Of a stretch of 64,000 bases of DNA, positions 8,509 to 18,290 are shown piece by piece. The stretch lies in the NCBI RefSeq assembly GCF_020510705.1, contig NZ_CP075184.1, positions 3,534,001-3,598,000 of the forward strand. Direction: 5' to 3'. Within the stretch, counting starts at the first letter, position 1, and each line of letters starts with the position of its first letter. Source of the stretch: Acidovorax radicis (GTDB lineage Bacteria > Pseudomonadota > Gammaproteobacteria > Burkholderiales > Burkholderiaceae_C). The position numbers and the translations under genes were made by a program. The notes below the pieces were generated by a model. That model saw only the letters and a list, made by a program, of their open reading frames with translations, was not told the DNA's origin and did no database searches.

Positions 8509-9462
8509 TCAAAGATCAGCCAGGACCCGCAAGTGCGCCTCCACACTGCGCGCGAGCGGCCCCATCACATAGCCACCCTCCAGACACGACACGATGCGGC
8601 CCTTTGAATAACGGCGGGCCACGTCTTTCACACGCTGGGTGATCCAGGTGTAGTCCTGCTCGGTCAGGCCCAGCTGGCCCATGTCGTCCTCGCGGTGGCC
8701 GTCAAAGCCCGCGCTCACGAAGATCATCTCGGGCTTGAAGGCCTCCAGGCGGGGCATCCACATCATCTCGATGATCTCGCGGATGTCCATGCCGCGCGTG
8801 TACGCAGGCACCGGCACGTTGACCATGTTGGGGGCGGGATCGTGATCACCGCTGTAGGGGTAGAACGGGTGCTGAAAGATGCTGACCATCAGCGCACGCG
8901 GGTCATTGGCCAGGATGTCTTCGGTGCCGTTGCCGTGGTGCACGTCAAAGTCCACCACCGCCACGCGCTGCAGATTGTAGCGCTGCAGCGCATATTTGAC
9001 GGCCACCGCCACGTTATTGAAAAAGCAGAAACCCATGGCCTTGTCACGGCAGGCATGGTGGCCCGGCGGGCGCACGGAGCAGAACGCGTTTTCGATCTCG
9101 CCCGCCATCACGGCATCGGTGGCGGCCAGCGCGGCCCCCGCCGCGCGCAGCGAGGCTTTCCAGGTGTGGGCGTTGATGGAGGTGTCGGTATCGATCTGCG
9201 CATAGCTGGGGCCGCCGGCCATCAGCTCTTCGTTGAGCCGGTCCGACAGACCGCGCAGGGCTGCGATGTGCATGCGGCCATGGGCCAGTTCGATGTCGGC
9301 CAGCGAGGCCTCGGGCGCTTCATAACGCTCCAGCGCGTCACCCACGCCGGTGACCAGCAAACGGTCTTCAATCGCGTCCAGCCGCTCGGGGCATTCGGGG
9401 TGGCCCGGGCCCATCTCGTGTTTCCAGCAATCCCGGTGGGTGAAATAGCCCGTTTTGCTCAC
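8509..9462 (-). CDS. Histone deacetylase-family amidohydrolase
   Basis: A 317-residue zinc-dependent deacetylase of the arginase/HDAC fold, class II-like as in bacterial acetylpolyamine amidohydrolases. Visible active-site parts are RPPGHHA with the paired histidines, VVDFDVHHGNGT with the zinc-binding Asp-x-His, and SAGFDGHRED with the third ligand Asp. The C-terminal LEGGY motif is also present. The substrate may be an acetylpolyamine or an acetylated small amide; sequence alone does not decide. I chose the GTG at 9462 because GAGGGG lies about eight bases before it and the protein then begins at the conserved TGYFTH strand. The gene is divergent from moxR. Confidence 0.88.
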   Translation of the reverse strand: MSKTGYFTHRDCWKHEMGPGHPECPERLDAIEDRLLVTGVGDALERYEAPEASLADIELAHGRMHIAALRGLSDRLNEELMAGGPSYAQIDTDTSINAHTWKASLRAAGAALAATDAVMAGEIENAFCSVRPPGHHACRDKAMGFCFFNNVAVAVKYALQRYNLQRVAVVDFDVHHGNGTEDILANDPRALMVSIFQHPFYPYSGDHDPAPNMVNVPVPAYTRGMDIREIIEMMWMPRLEAFKPEMIFVSAGFDGHREDDMGQLGLTEQDYTWITQRVKDVARRYSKGRIVSCLEGGYVMGPLARSVEAHLRVLADL

Positions 9463-9514
9463 AGTCTTGTCCCCTCGTCGCATATCTTTGAAGTTTTTCG
9501 GATAACGTCGTGCC

Positions 9515-10435
9515 ATGAACGCACAGCACAAGATCAAATCACTTCTGGATCAGCTTAACACGGTGATTGTGGGCAAAAAATCCCAGGTACAAGACTGCGT
9601 GGCCTGCCTGTTGGCGGGGGGCCACCTGCTCATCGAAGACGTGCCCGGGGTGGGCAAGACCACGCTGGCGCACGCGTTGTCGCACACCTTTGGCCTGCAG
9701 TTTTCGCGCGTGCAGTTCACCGCCGACCTGATGCCCAGCGACCTGACCGGGGTGTCGGTGTACGAGCGCGGCAAGGAGGCCTTCGTGTTCCACCCCGGCC
9801 CGGTGTTTGCCCAGGTGCTGCTGGCCGATGAGATCAACCGCGCCAGCCCCAAGACCCAAAGCGCGCTGCTGGAGGCCATGGAAGAAAAGCAGGTGTCGGT
9901 GGAAGGCGAAACCCGCGCCCTGCCCCACCCCTTCTTCGTTATCGCCACCCAGAACCCGCACGACCAGCTGGGCACCTTTGCGCTGCCCGAGTCGCAGCTC
10001 GACCGGTTTTTGATGCGCATCTCCATCGGCTACCCTGACCGCGAGGCCGAACGCATGCTGCTGGCCGGTGGCGACCGGCGCGACATGGTCAGCAGCCTGT
10101 TGCCGCTGTTGTCTGGCGAGGAGCTGGCCGAGCTGCAGCGCCAGGTGCTGGCCGTGCACACCGCCGAGCCACTGCTCAACTACGTGCAGGACCTGATCGC
10201 AGCCACGCGCTCGGGCCGCTGGTTTTTGCAGGGGTTGTCGCCGCGCGCAGGCATCGCCATGCTGCGCGCGGCCAAGGCACAGGCGCTGATCAGCGGGCGC
10301 GACTACGTGGCGCCTGACGACGTGCAGGCCGTGCTGCCGCAAACCATCGCCCACCGCCTGGTGCCCGTGGGGGATGCGCGGCGCGGCGCGGTCGAGCAGG
10401 TGCGCGCCATGGTTGACGCCGTGCCCCTGGCATGA
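9515..10435 (+). CDS. MoxR-type AAA+ ATPase
   Basis: The 306-residue ATPase has Walker A (GVGKTT near residue 47), Walker B (LLADEINRAS), a sensor segment (FFVIATQNP) and the MoxR C-terminal lid. MoxR ATPases act as chaperones for protein complexes, typically with DUF58/VWA partners. Here the next two genes are a DUF58 protein and a transglutaminase-like membrane protein, the standard trio. The start lies 52 bases from the divergent HDAC-like gene. The client complex in this group is not known. Confidence 0.93.
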   Translation: MNAQHKIKSLLDQLNTVIVGKKSQVQDCVACLLAGGHLLIEDVPGVGKTTLAHALSHTFGLQFSRVQFTADLMPSDLTGVSVYERGKEAFVFHPGPVFAQVLLADEINRASPKTQSALLEAMEEKQVSVEGETRALPHPFFVIATQNPHDQLGTFALPESQLDRFLMRISIGYPDREAERMLLAGGDRRDMVSSLLPLLSGEELAELQRQVLAVHTAEPLLNYVQDLIAATRSGRWFLQGLSPRAGIAMLRAAKAQALISGRDYVAPDDVQAVLPQTIAHRLVPVGDARRGAVEQVRAMVDAVPLA

Positions 10436-10436
10436 A

Positions 10437-10515
10437 GCCCCCCCTGAGTCGCTTCGCGCCTTCGTTCCGGGGGGCGACGCCCTCGCTGCGGGGCGGCCCT
10501 TGCTTGGCGTGCCTG
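10437..10515 (+). repeat. Family B GC-rich dispersed repeat, copy 2
   Basis: Begins right at the moxR stop with CCCCCCCTGAGTCGCTTCGC, followed by a G-run, CGACGCCCTCGCTGCGG and GGCGGCCC. It shares order and key blocks with the copy at 8425 (minus strand) and more distantly with 55040. The moxR-DUF58 gap of 147 bases is mostly this repeat. Confidence 0.6.
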
Positions 10516-10582
10516 GCTGGGACCACGCCTGTCTCAACAGGCCATGGACGATGCGCGGCGCGCGGCGCCATGAGCGATTGAC

Positions 10583-11617
10583 ATGACATCCGCCCCCACC
10601 CATCCCGTTGCGCCCTGGCGCGCGGCCCTCGCCCGGCTGAACCCGATCGCGCCGCTGCGCCGCCGCTTTGAGCGCTGGTGGCAGGCGCGGCTGCCGCTCA
10701 GCGACACCCTGGTGCTCACACAGCGCAACGTCTACATCCTGCCCACACGCTCGGGGTGGATGCTCGCACTCACGCTGCTGGTGCTGCTGGTTGCATCCAT
10801 CAACTACCAGCTCAACCTGGGTTATCTGCTCACGTTTTTGCTAGCGGGCAGTGCGGTGGTGGGTGTGCATATCTGCCACGCCAATCTGCGCGGCATGACC
10901 TTGCACCTCAAGACACCGGCGCCGCACTTCCTGGGCCACAGCACCGCGTTTGAGGTGCAGCTGTCGAGCGACCGCGCATCGCCGCGCTACGGCGTTGCGC
11001 TGTCGGTGCATGGCAAGGGCAAGGCCGAACACCATTGGGCCTGGACCGATGTGCCCGCCCAGGGCCAAGCCAGCGTGCAGGTGGCGTTTCAGCCCACGCG
11101 CCGGGGCCTGCACCGCGTGCCCACGCTGACGGCCGAGACCCGGTTTCCCCTCGGCACCTTTCGGGTCTGGACCTACTGGCGCCCGGCCGCCGAGGTGCTG
11201 GTGTACCCCACGCCAGAAACGCCCGCGCCGCCGCTGCCTGCGGGTGAGCCACGCGCGGGGGGCACGGGCAGTGCGCTGTCACAGGGCATTGGCGAATTCG
11301 ACGGCGTGCGTGCCTACCGGCGCGGCGACCCGCTCAAGCTCGTGGTCTGGAAAAAAGCCGCCAAATCGCTGGCCACCGGCACCGACGACCTGGTCAGCCG
11401 CGACGCCCAGCAAGCCCAGCGGCACGAGCTGTGGCTCGACCTGGCCAGCGCCTCGCTGCCCGACCCCGAAGCCCGCATCTCGCGGCTGACCGCCTGGGTG
11501 CTGCAGGCCGACCGCCTGGGGCTGGACTACGGCTTGCGCCTGCCTGGACTGGAGATCGCGCCCGACACCGGCGCCGCCCACCGCATGCGCTGCCTGGAGG
11601 CACTGGCACTGTGCTGA
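10583..11617 (+). CDS. DUF58 domain membrane-anchored protein
   Basis: 344 residues. Two hydrophobic helices near residues 58-95 (GWMLALTLLVLLVASINY and a second one ending AVVGVHI) anchor it in the membrane. The rest is a soluble beta-rich part followed by the DUF58 core with the signature GEFDGVRAYRRGDPLKLVVWKKAAK near residue 235. DUF58 proteins are von Willebrand-like partners of MoxR ATPases, encoded just upstream. It begins 147 bases after moxR, and a family A repeat follows it. The exact role is unknown. Confidence 0.9.
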   Translation: MTSAPTHPVAPWRAALARLNPIAPLRRRFERWWQARLPLSDTLVLTQRNVYILPTRSGWMLALTLLVLLVASINYQLNLGYLLTFLLAGSAVVGVHICHANLRGMTLHLKTPAPHFLGHSTAFEVQLSSDRASPRYGVALSVHGKGKAEHHWAWTDVPAQGQASVQVAFQPTRRGLHRVPTLTAETRFPLGTFRVWTYWRPAAEVLVYPTPETPAPPLPAGEPRAGGTGSALSQGIGEFDGVRAYRRGDPLKLVVWKKAAKSLATGTDDLVSRDAQQAQRHELWLDLASASLPDPEARISRLTAWVLQADRLGLDYGLRLPGLEIAPDTGAAHRMRCLEALALC

Positions 11618-11639
11618 TTTCTTCCATTGTTTTATATAA

Positions 11640-11698
11640 CAAATTGGCCTCTAGCGCTTATTACACAAGCGCAATCAGCTATTTATTTGATAGCAAAT
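11640..11698 (+). repeat. Family A dispersed palindromic repeat, copy 3
   Basis: AAATTGGCCTCTAGCGCTTA, spacer, AAGCGCAATCAGCTAT and TTTGATAGCAAAT. It lies between the DUF58 gene and the transglutaminase-like gene, immediately before a possible GTG start of the latter at 11700. Confidence 0.85.
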
Positions 11699-11750
11699 CG
11701 TGCATGACGCCCCAGGCGTGCCGTATGTTGCAACTGCCAGCACAAGTGCC

Positions 11751-13805
11751 ATGACCCTGCGCCAGACCTTCAATGCCCTGCCCCGCGACGCGCGGGACAC
11801 GCTGTTTTTGCTGTTCGTGATCGCCTGGGTCATCGGCCCCCAAGTGGGGGTGCTGCCCCTGTGGGCCAGTCTGCTGGCGGGCGGGCTGCTGCTGTGGCGG
11901 GGCTGGCTGGCTTTCAAGGGGCTGCCGCTGCCCGGGCGCTGGGTGCTCAGCATCCCGCTGGTGCTGGCGATTGCCGGCACGCTGTACACCCATCGCACCA
12001 TCCTGGGCCGCGATGCGGGGGTGACGATGATCGTGATGCTGCTGGCGCTCAAGATGCTGGAGCTGCGCGCTCGGCGCGACGCCATGGTGGTGTTTTTTCT
12101 GGGCTTCTTCACGATGCTCAGCAACTTCTTCTTTTCGCAATCGCTGCTCACGGCCGCTGCCATGCTGGTGGCGCTGCTGGGGTTGCTGACAGCGCTGGTC
12201 AACGCGCACATGCCGGTGGGCCGCCCGCCACTGTCGCAGGCGTTTCGCACGGCCGGCACCATGGCGCTGCTGGGCGCGCCCATCATGGCCGCGCTGTTCC
12301 TGCTGTTTCCGCGCATGGCGCCGCTGTGGGGCATGCCCAGCGACAGCATGACCGGGCGCAGCGGGCTGTCGGGCGCCATGAAGGTGGGCAACATGGCCGA
12401 TCTGGCGCTTGATGACAGCGTGGCCATGCGGGTGCGTTTTGACACCCCGGGCGGCGCTGCACCGCCCCAAAGCGCGCTGTACTTTCGCGGCCCGGTGTTC
12501 GCGCGGTTCGACGGCACCGAGTGGCTCCCGCTATCGGGCCGCTCGGGCGACCTCACGCTGTCGCGCGCCAGCACGCCTGCCAACCTGCAGGTGCAAGGCG
12601 AGCCTGTGCGTTACGAGGTGACGCTGGAGCCCCACCAGCGCCCCTGGCTGCTGCTGCTCGACGCAGCGGTGGACAAACCCGTCGTGGCAGGCATGGACAC
12701 CTTCATGACCCAGGACCTGCAGTGGCTGACCAGCCGGCCCGTCAACGACCTCGTGCGGTACAAGGCCACCAGCTACCCGCAGTTCACCCATGGCCCGAGC
12801 ACGCCCACCGCCAGCCTGCGCGCCTATACCGAGCTGCCCGCCGGCTTCAACCCCCGCACGCTGGCGCTGGCGCAGCAGATGCAGAGCGACCCACAGATCA
12901 CGGCCAACGCGGCCTCCGGGCCCGCCAGGGCCGAGGCGCTGGTCCAGGCCGCGCTCACGCGCCTGCGCACCGGCGGCTATCTCTACACGCTGGAGCCCGG
13001 CGTGTATGGCCAGCACACTGCCGACGAGTTCTGGTTTGACCGCAAGGAAGGCTTTTGCGAGCACATTGCCTCGGCTTTTGTGGTGCTGATGCGTGCGCTC
13101 GACATCCCGGCGCGCATCGTCACCGGCTACCAAGGCGGCGACCGCAACCCCGTGGACAACGCCTGGACCGTGCGCCAAAGCGATGCCCACGCCTGGGCCG
13201 AGGTCTGGATCGCGGGGCGTGGCTGGGTGCGGGTAGACCCCACCGGCGCCGTGTCGCCAGGGCGTGTCGGCGCCTTCCAGCGCCTGCGCGCCCCGCAGGG
13301 CGCGTTTGCGTCGGCCATGGGGGCGGTCATCAGCCCCGGGATTGCACAAAACCTGCGCGCTTTCTGGGAAGCCACCAACAACCGCTGGAACCAGTGGGTG
13401 CTCAATTACACCCAAAGCCGCCAGCTCGATCTGCTCAAGTCGCTGGGGTTCGAATCACCCAGCTGGCAGGACCTGACCATGGTGCTGGGTTGTCTGATCC
13501 TGCTTGCCGCCGTCGGGGGCATGGGATGGAGCCTGTGGGAGCGCAGCCAGCACGACCCCTGGCTGCGCCTGCTGGCCCGCACACGCCAGCGCCTGGCGCG
13601 CGCCGGGCTGGACCTGCCCGACACCCTGCCGCCGCGCGCCATGGCCGAGCGGGCGCAGGCACAATTTGGCACCTCCGCCACCGCATTGGCCCACTGGCTG
13701 CTGCGCCTGGAACAGCAACGCTACGCGCAGCACCCCGACAACGAATGGAAGCGCCTGCGGCGCGAGTTCCGCACACTGACCTGGCCCACTGCGCCCCGCC
13801 GTTGA
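11751..13805 (+). CDS. tgpA: Transglutaminase-like membrane protein (TgpA type, DUF3488 + transglutaminase core)
   Basis: 684 residues. About six hydrophobic helices in the first ~200 residues (DUF3488) are followed by a periplasmic transglutaminase core with an intact Cys-His-Asp triad: GFCEHIASAFV, SDAHAWAEVW, and WVRVDPTGAVSP. A last hydrophobic helix near residue 580 precedes a DUF4129-like tail. Pseudomonas TgpA is the closest described relative and is associated with the periplasm and cell envelope. With moxR and the DUF58 gene it completes the usual trio. I took the ATG at 11751, where MTLRQTFNALPRDARD matches the usual N terminus; a GTG at 11700 would add 17 residues. Confidence 0.9.
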   Translation: MTLRQTFNALPRDARDTLFLLFVIAWVIGPQVGVLPLWASLLAGGLLLWRGWLAFKGLPLPGRWVLSIPLVLAIAGTLYTHRTILGRDAGVTMIVMLLALKMLELRARRDAMVVFFLGFFTMLSNFFFSQSLLTAAAMLVALLGLLTALVNAHMPVGRPPLSQAFRTAGTMALLGAPIMAALFLLFPRMAPLWGMPSDSMTGRSGLSGAMKVGNMADLALDDSVAMRVRFDTPGGAAPPQSALYFRGPVFARFDGTEWLPLSGRSGDLTLSRASTPANLQVQGEPVRYEVTLEPHQRPWLLLLDAAVDKPVVAGMDTFMTQDLQWLTSRPVNDLVRYKATSYPQFTHGPSTPTASLRAYTELPAGFNPRTLALAQQMQSDPQITANAASGPARAEALVQAALTRLRTGGYLYTLEPGVYGQHTADEFWFDRKEGFCEHIASAFVVLMRALDIPARIVTGYQGGDRNPVDNAWTVRQSDAHAWAEVWIAGRGWVRVDPTGAVSPGRVGAFQRLRAPQGAFASAMGAVISPGIAQNLRAFWEATNNRWNQWVLNYTQSRQLDLLKSLGFESPSWQDLTMVLGCLILLAAVGGMGWSLWERSQHDPWLRLLARTRQRLARAGLDLPDTLPPRAMAERAQAQFGTSATALAHWLLRLEQQRYAQHPDNEWKRLRREFRTLTWPTAPRR

Positions 13806-13847
13806 CTTTGTAGACCCTGACCCAGCCCCAGACCCTGACCACCGGAC

Positions 13848-14969
13848 ATGCCCAACATATTTCGTACGATCACGCTCGCCATCGCTAGCGTATTGATAGC
13901 TGCTTGCGCAACACCAGCAAGCGCTAGCAGCCAAAAACACCAAAAAATCCACACCCTGCAGACCCAACGCCCCACAGGCACAAGCCAAGGCGGCCGCTCC
14001 AAAGCCGCCCCCGTTTTCTATGCATCGCGCCCCGAAGCCCTTGCGTTTGCCGACGACCTGGCCGCACGCCGCGACCTCGACCGCGAATGGGTGCGTCAGG
14101 CCATCGGCCAGGCGCAGTTCCTGTCCCAGGTGCCCAAGCTCATGCTGCCGCCCGCCAAGGGTGCGGCCAAGAACTGGCGTGTGTACCGCAGCCGTTTCAT
14201 CGACCCCGTGCGCATCCGCGCAGGCCAGCGGTTCTGGCAAGACAACCAGGCCACGCTGGAGCGGGCCGAGCGCGAGTACGGCGTGCCCGCCGAGATCATT
14301 GTCGGCATCATCGGCGTGGAGACCATCTACGGCCAGCAGATGGGCAACTTTCGCGTGATGGACGCGCTGGCCACACTGGCGTTTGACTTCCCCTCGGCCC
14401 ACCCGCGCGCCAAAGAACGCACCGAGTTCTTTCGCCGCGAGCTCGAACAGTTTCTGAGCCTCAGCCATCGCAGCAACACCGATCCTTTCGAGCCACGGGG
14501 CAGCTACGCGGGCGCCATGGGCCTGGGGCAGTTCATGCCGTCGAGCTGGGTGCGCTACGCGGTGGACTTTGACGGTGATGGCCGCATCGACCTGTTCAAC
14601 AGCCCTGCCGACGCCATCGGCTCTGTGGCCAACTACTTTCGTGGCCACGGCTGGACCCCGGGCATGGTCACCCATTTCGGCGTGCAACTGGACGCGACCC
14701 CGCAACAGTTCGATGAACTGCTGGCCCCCGACATCCTGCCCACCTTCAGCGTGGCCAGCATGGCCGCCAAAGGCGCTGTGCTGGACGCTGCGGGTGCGCA
14801 ATACCCGGGCCCGCTGGCGCTGGTCGAGCTGCAAAACGGCGGCGATGCACCGAGCTACGTGGCGGGCACCGAGAACTTCTACGCCATCACACGCTACAAC
14901 TGGTCCAGCTACTACGCCATGGCCGTGATTGAACTGGGGCGCGAAGTGGCGGAGGCACGCGGGCGATAA
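13848..14969 (+). CDS. mltB: Membrane-bound lytic murein transglycosylase B
   Basis: 373 residues. A lipoprotein signal ends in LIAAC with the lipid-anchor cysteine at residue 20. The catalytic domain has IVGIIGVETIYGQQMGNFRV with the family glutamate, and the MltB-specific YAGAMGLGQFMPSSW and DFDGDGRIDLFNSPADAIGS. It cleaves the glycan strand of peptidoglycan to 1,6-anhydro products at the outer membrane. The lipobox and the following ~16 residues are encoded by a family A repeat copy (13891-13947). It starts 43 bases after the transglutaminase gene, so it may share that transcript. Confidence 0.93.
   Translation: MPNIFRTITLAIASVLIAACATPASASSQKHQKIHTLQTQRPTGTSQGGRSKAAPVFYASRPEALAFADDLAARRDLDREWVRQAIGQAQFLSQVPKLMLPPAKGAAKNWRVYRSRFIDPVRIRAGQRFWQDNQATLERAEREYGVPAEIIVGIIGVETIYGQQMGNFRVMDALATLAFDFPSAHPRAKERTEFFRRELEQFLSLSHRSNTDPFEPRGSYAGAMGLGQFMPSSWVRYAVDFDGDGRIDLFNSPADAIGSVANYFRGHGWTPGMVTHFGVQLDATPQQFDELLAPDILPTFSVASMAAKGAVLDAAGAQYPGPLALVELQNGGDAPSYVAGTENFYAITRYNWSSYYAMAVIELGREVAEARGR
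13891..13947 (-). repeat. Family A dispersed palindromic repeat, copy 4, inside mltB
   Basis: The copy runs in the opposite sense to copies 1-3: TTGATAGCTGCTTGCGC, a spacer, AAGCGCTAGCAGCCAAAAAC and ACCAAAAAA. It is read in frame as the end of the MltB signal peptide, the lipobox and a Ser/Ala/Gln/Lys-rich linker. Compared with other copies (GATAGCTGCTAGCGC) the A to T change gives the TGC cysteine codon of the lipobox. Confidence 0.8.
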
Positions 14970-15134
14970 CCCACCCGGCCATAAAGACGCTGGGGACAGA
15001 GGCACCCAGGCGCATCGAGAAGCACGCTTATCCCCGCCCGTGCACGCCAGCGCCAGTCAGTCCACAATCGTGGGCTTCGACCGCTGGCGTGGCAGCGCCA
15101 CCGCAGCGGCCCGCCTGTTTTTCACCCCTGCCTT

Positions 15135-16115
15135 ATGCCTGCATCACCATCTACAACACCTGCTGTGGACGCCATCGTCCGCGTGCGCGGCGTGAGCAAA
15201 ACTTACGCTGGCGGCTTTCAGGCGCTTAAAAACATCGACCTCGACATCCGTCCGGGCGAGATATTTGCGCTGCTCGGGCCCAACGGCGCGGGCAAGACCA
15301 CGCTCATCAGCGTGATCTGTGGCATGAGCAATGCCACCGAGGGCAGCGTCACCGCTGACGGTCACGACACCGTGCACGATTACCGCGCCGCCCGGGCCGC
15401 CATAGGCTTGGTGCCCCAGGAGCTGCACACCGATTCATTTGAAACCGTGTGGGCCACGGTGACCTTCAGCCGGGGCCTGTTTGGCAAGGCGCCCAACCCG
15501 GCCTTCATCGAAAAGATCCTCAAGGACCTGTCGCTGTGGGACAAGAAAGACAGCAAGATCCTGGCGCTCTCGGGTGGCATGAAACGCCGCGTGCTGATCG
15601 CCAAGGCCTTGTCGCACGAGCCCAAGATCCTGTTCCTCGATGAACCCAGCGCCGGCGTGGACGTGGAGCTGCGCCACGACATGTGGCGCCTGGTGCGCGC
15701 GCTGCGTGACGCGGGCACCACCATCATCCTGACCACCCACTACATTGAAGAGGCCGAAGACATGGCCGACCGGATCGGCGTGATCCGCAAGGGCGAGCTG
15801 ATTCTGGTGGAAGACAAGGACGTGCTGATGCGCAAGCTCGGCAAAAAGCAGCTGACGCTCACGCTGCAACAGCCCATGGGACATGTGCCCGATGCGCTGG
15901 CGCGCTGGCCGCTGGTGCTCAGCCACGGCGGCTCCGCCCTGACCTACACCTTCGACACCCAGCAGGAGGACACCGGCATTGCCGCGCTCTTGCGTGCACT
16001 GGCCGAGCACGGCATTGACTTCAAGGACCTGCATTCGAGCGAAAGCTCGCTCGAAGACATCTTTGTGAGCCTTGTGCACCAGGGCAAAACCGAACCGAAA
16101 GCACCAACAGCATGA
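15135..16115 (+). CDS. ABC-2 exporter ATP-binding protein (YadG-like)
   Basis: The 326-residue ATPase has Walker [12 protein letters not shown] near residue 50, a Q-loop, signature LSGGMKRRV near residue 150, Walker [14 protein letters not shown] and a switch histidine in [16 protein letters not shown]-terminal extension of about 90 residues follows, as in YadG/CcmA-type export ATPases. It overlaps the permease gene by four bases (ATGA), so the pair is translationally coupled. Substrate unknown. It lies 165 bases downstream of mltB in a stretch where I see no other feature. Confidence 0.93.
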   Translation: MPASPSTTPAVDAIVRVRGVSKTYAGGFQALKNIDLDIRPGEIFALLGPNGAGKTTLISVICGMSNATEGSVTADGHDTVHDYRAARAAIGLVPQELHTDSFETVWATVTFSRGLFGKAPNPAFIEKILKDLSLWDKKDSKILALSGGMKRRVLIAKALSHEPKILFLDEPSAGVDVELRHDMWRLVRALRDAGTTIILTTHYIEEAEDMADRIGVIRKGELILVEDKDVLMRKLGKKQLTLTLQQPMGHVPDALARWPLVLSHGGSALTYTFDTQQEDTGIAALLRALAEHGIDFKDLHSSESSLEDIFVSLVHQGKTEPKAPTA

Positions 16116-16882
16116 CCAGCCTGAACCTGCATGGCGTGAGCGCCATCTACCGCTTCGAGATGCACCGCGCGTTTCGCACCTGGATGCAAAGCCTGATTGC
16201 ACCGGTGCTCTCCACCGCGCTTTATTTCATTGTTTTTGGCTCGGCCATCGGCTCGCGCATGGGCGACATCGGCGGTGTGAGCTACGGCGCCTACATCATC
16301 CCCGGGCTGCTGATGCTGTCGCTACTGTCCGAGAGCATTTCCAACTCGGCCTTTGGCATCTACATGCCCAAGTGGTCAGGCACCATCTACGAGCTGCTGA
16401 GCGCACCGGTGAACTGGGTGGAGGTGCTGTTAGGCTATGTGGGCGCAGCGGCCAGCAAGTCGCTGCTGGTCGGCGTGCTCATTTTGACCACGGCGCGCGT
16501 GTTTGTGCCGTATGAAGTGGCGCATCCTGTGTGGATGGTCGGCTTTCTGGTGCTCACGGCCATCACGTTTTGCCTGTTCGGCTTCCTCATCGGCTTGTGG
16601 GCCGACAGCTTTCAGAAGCTGCAGGTCATACCGCTGCTGGTCATCACGCCGCTCACCTTTCTGGGCGGTGCGTTCTACAGCATCAACATGCTGCCGCCTT
16701 TCTGGCAGACGGTGTCGCTGTTCAACCCCGTGGTGTATCTCATCAGCGGCCTGCGCTGGGCCTTCTACGGCCAAGCGGATGTACACATCGGCGTGAGCGT
16801 GGGCATGACGCTGGTCTTCATGGCCATTTGCCTTGCAGTGGTGTGGTGGGTGTTCAAAACGGGGCACCGCATCCGGCGCTAA
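16112..16882 (+). CDS. ABC-2 type exporter permease (YadH-like)
   Basis: 256 residues with six hydrophobic helices and the ABC-2 membrane domain. [14 protein letters not shown] near residue 65 and [20 protein letters not shown] near residue 185 are typical of the YadH/NodJ group. It pairs with the ATPase encoded immediately upstream (four-base overlap) to form a half-size exporter of unknown cargo. The convergent MATE gene ends 25 bases beyond the stop. Confidence 0.92.
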   Translation: MTSLNLHGVSAIYRFEMHRAFRTWMQSLIAPVLSTALYFIVFGSAIGSRMGDIGGVSYGAYIIPGLLMLSLLSESISNSAFGIYMPKWSGTIYELLSAPVNWVEVLLGYVGAAASKSLLVGVLILTTARVFVPYEVAHPVWMVGFLVLTAITFCLFGFLIGLWADSFQKLQVIPLLVITPLTFLGGAFYSINMLPPFWQTVSLFNPVVYLISGLRWAFYGQADVHIGVSVGMTLVFMAICLAVVWWVFKTGHRIRR

Positions 16883-16907
16883 GAGCCTGTTCAAAGGCCG
16901 GACGGGG

Positions 16908-18290
16908 TTACACCAGCTTGCGGATAGGCTGGTGGCGCCAGATTTTCCGGTAGTAGGTGCCCTGCAGCAAAAGCATCGCAGCAAACGCTACCGGATAACC
17001 CATCCACACCCCGTGCAGCCCGAACTGGTGGCTCAACAACCAGGCGGCAGGCAGCTCAACCAGCGCGATGCAGGCAATCGCAATGCCGGTGGGCACCAGC
17101 ACCGCGCCGTTGGCCCGCATCATCCCCGACAGCGCAGAGGCCATGCCGAAAATCACGGTGCTCCACAGCATGACGTGCAGCAGCTCCTGCGCCACCTCGA
17201 TCACGGCTGCATCGGTAATGAAAAAACCCATCAGTACACGCGAGAACAAGTAACCCAGCAGCACCAGTGTTCCCGTCAGCACCACGTTCATCCACAGCGC
17301 CGTGCGTACGATGGCCCCCAGCGTATGCAGGCGCCCGGCCCCGATGGCCTGCGCGCCCAGGATAGACGTGGTGATAGCAATCGAGATGGCCGGAAACTGT
17401 ACATACGCAACCACCTGGTTCACCGCGCCATAGGCCGCCGTGGCCTTGGAGCCATAGCCGTTGACCAGGCTCAGCAACGCCAGCTCGGCCAGCGAAATCA
17501 CGATCATCTGCACCCCGGTGGGCAGCCCCACGCGCAGCACACCGCGCAACAAGGCCAGGTCAATGCGCAAATGCCGCGCCAACGCATGCCCGGGCGCGAG
17601 CGGGCTGTTCAGGCGCACCAGCCGCCAGCCCAACCATGTGGTGGCCACCACAAACGACACCACCGTCGCAGCCGCGCCGCTGGCTACGCCCAGCTGGGGC
17701 AACCCTGCCCAGCCGCGAATCAGTGCAGGCGTGAGCACCAGGCCGATACCTGCCGAAATCAGCAGGGTGTAAAGCGGCGTGACGGTGTCGCCCACCCCAC
17801 GCAACATGGCCGTGGCCAGCAGAAACACAAACAGCCCAGGCATGGCAATCAGGATGATGCGAGCGTATGCGGTGGCGTCTTGCAGGATGTCAGCCGGCGT
17901 GCCAAGCGCGCGCAGCATGGGACCAGTAAAAGTCCCACCCAGCACGGCCACCAACAGGCCAAACACTACGCCCACTGCGAGCGTGGTACCGGCCACTGCA
18001 CGCACCCGGTCGACCTTGCCCGCACCCCAGGCCTGGCCAATCAGCACCGATGCGCCAGCGCCCAGGCCGATCATGAAAGCAATAAAAAAGAACATCACCG
18101 GGAAAAAACCGGACACTGCCGCCAACGCCTTCACGCCCAGCATCTGGCCGATATAGATGTTGTTGAGCGTGCCCGAGAGCGACTGCAGGATGTTGCTCGC
18201 CAGCATGGGCGCCAGAAAAGCGCCAAAAACGCGCCACAGCGGGCGTGGGGTGGCTGCGACGGCGCCGGGGGTCATCTCAGTGGGGGGCAT
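16908..18290 (-). CDS. MATE family multidrug/drug:cation antiporter
   Basis: 460 residues, twelve hydrophobic helices in two similar halves, the MATE/MatE layout. The first half begins with FLAPMLASNILQSLSGTLNN and the second with LRVGLPTGVQMIVISLAELA, each the start of a MatE repeat. It likely exports organic cations or drugs using an ion gradient. The ATG at 18290 overlaps the end of the DUF2239 gene by 14 bases and has GGAG upstream; an ATG at 18275 is the alternative. It is the last gene of a minus-strand operon with GIY-YIG and DUF2239 genes. Confidence 0.92.
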   Translation of the reverse strand: MPPTEMTPGAVAATPRPLWRVFGAFLAPMLASNILQSLSGTLNNIYIGQMLGVKALAAVSGFFPVMFFFIAFMIGLGAGASVLIGQAWGAGKVDRVRAVAGTTLAVGVVFGLLVAVLGGTFTGPMLRALGTPADILQDATAYARIILIAMPGLFVFLLATAMLRGVGDTVTPLYTLLISAGIGLVLTPALIRGWAGLPQLGVASGAAATVVSFVVATTWLGWRLVRLNSPLAPGHALARHLRIDLALLRGVLRVGLPTGVQMIVISLAELALLSLVNGYGSKATAAYGAVNQVVAYVQFPAISIAITTSILGAQAIGAGRLHTLGAIVRTALWMNVVLTGTLVLLGYLFSRVLMGFFITDAAVIEVAQELLHVMLWSTVIFGMASALSGMMRANGAVLVPTGIAIACIALVELPAAWLLSHQFGLHGVWMGYPVAFAAMLLLQGTYYRKIWRHQPIRKLV

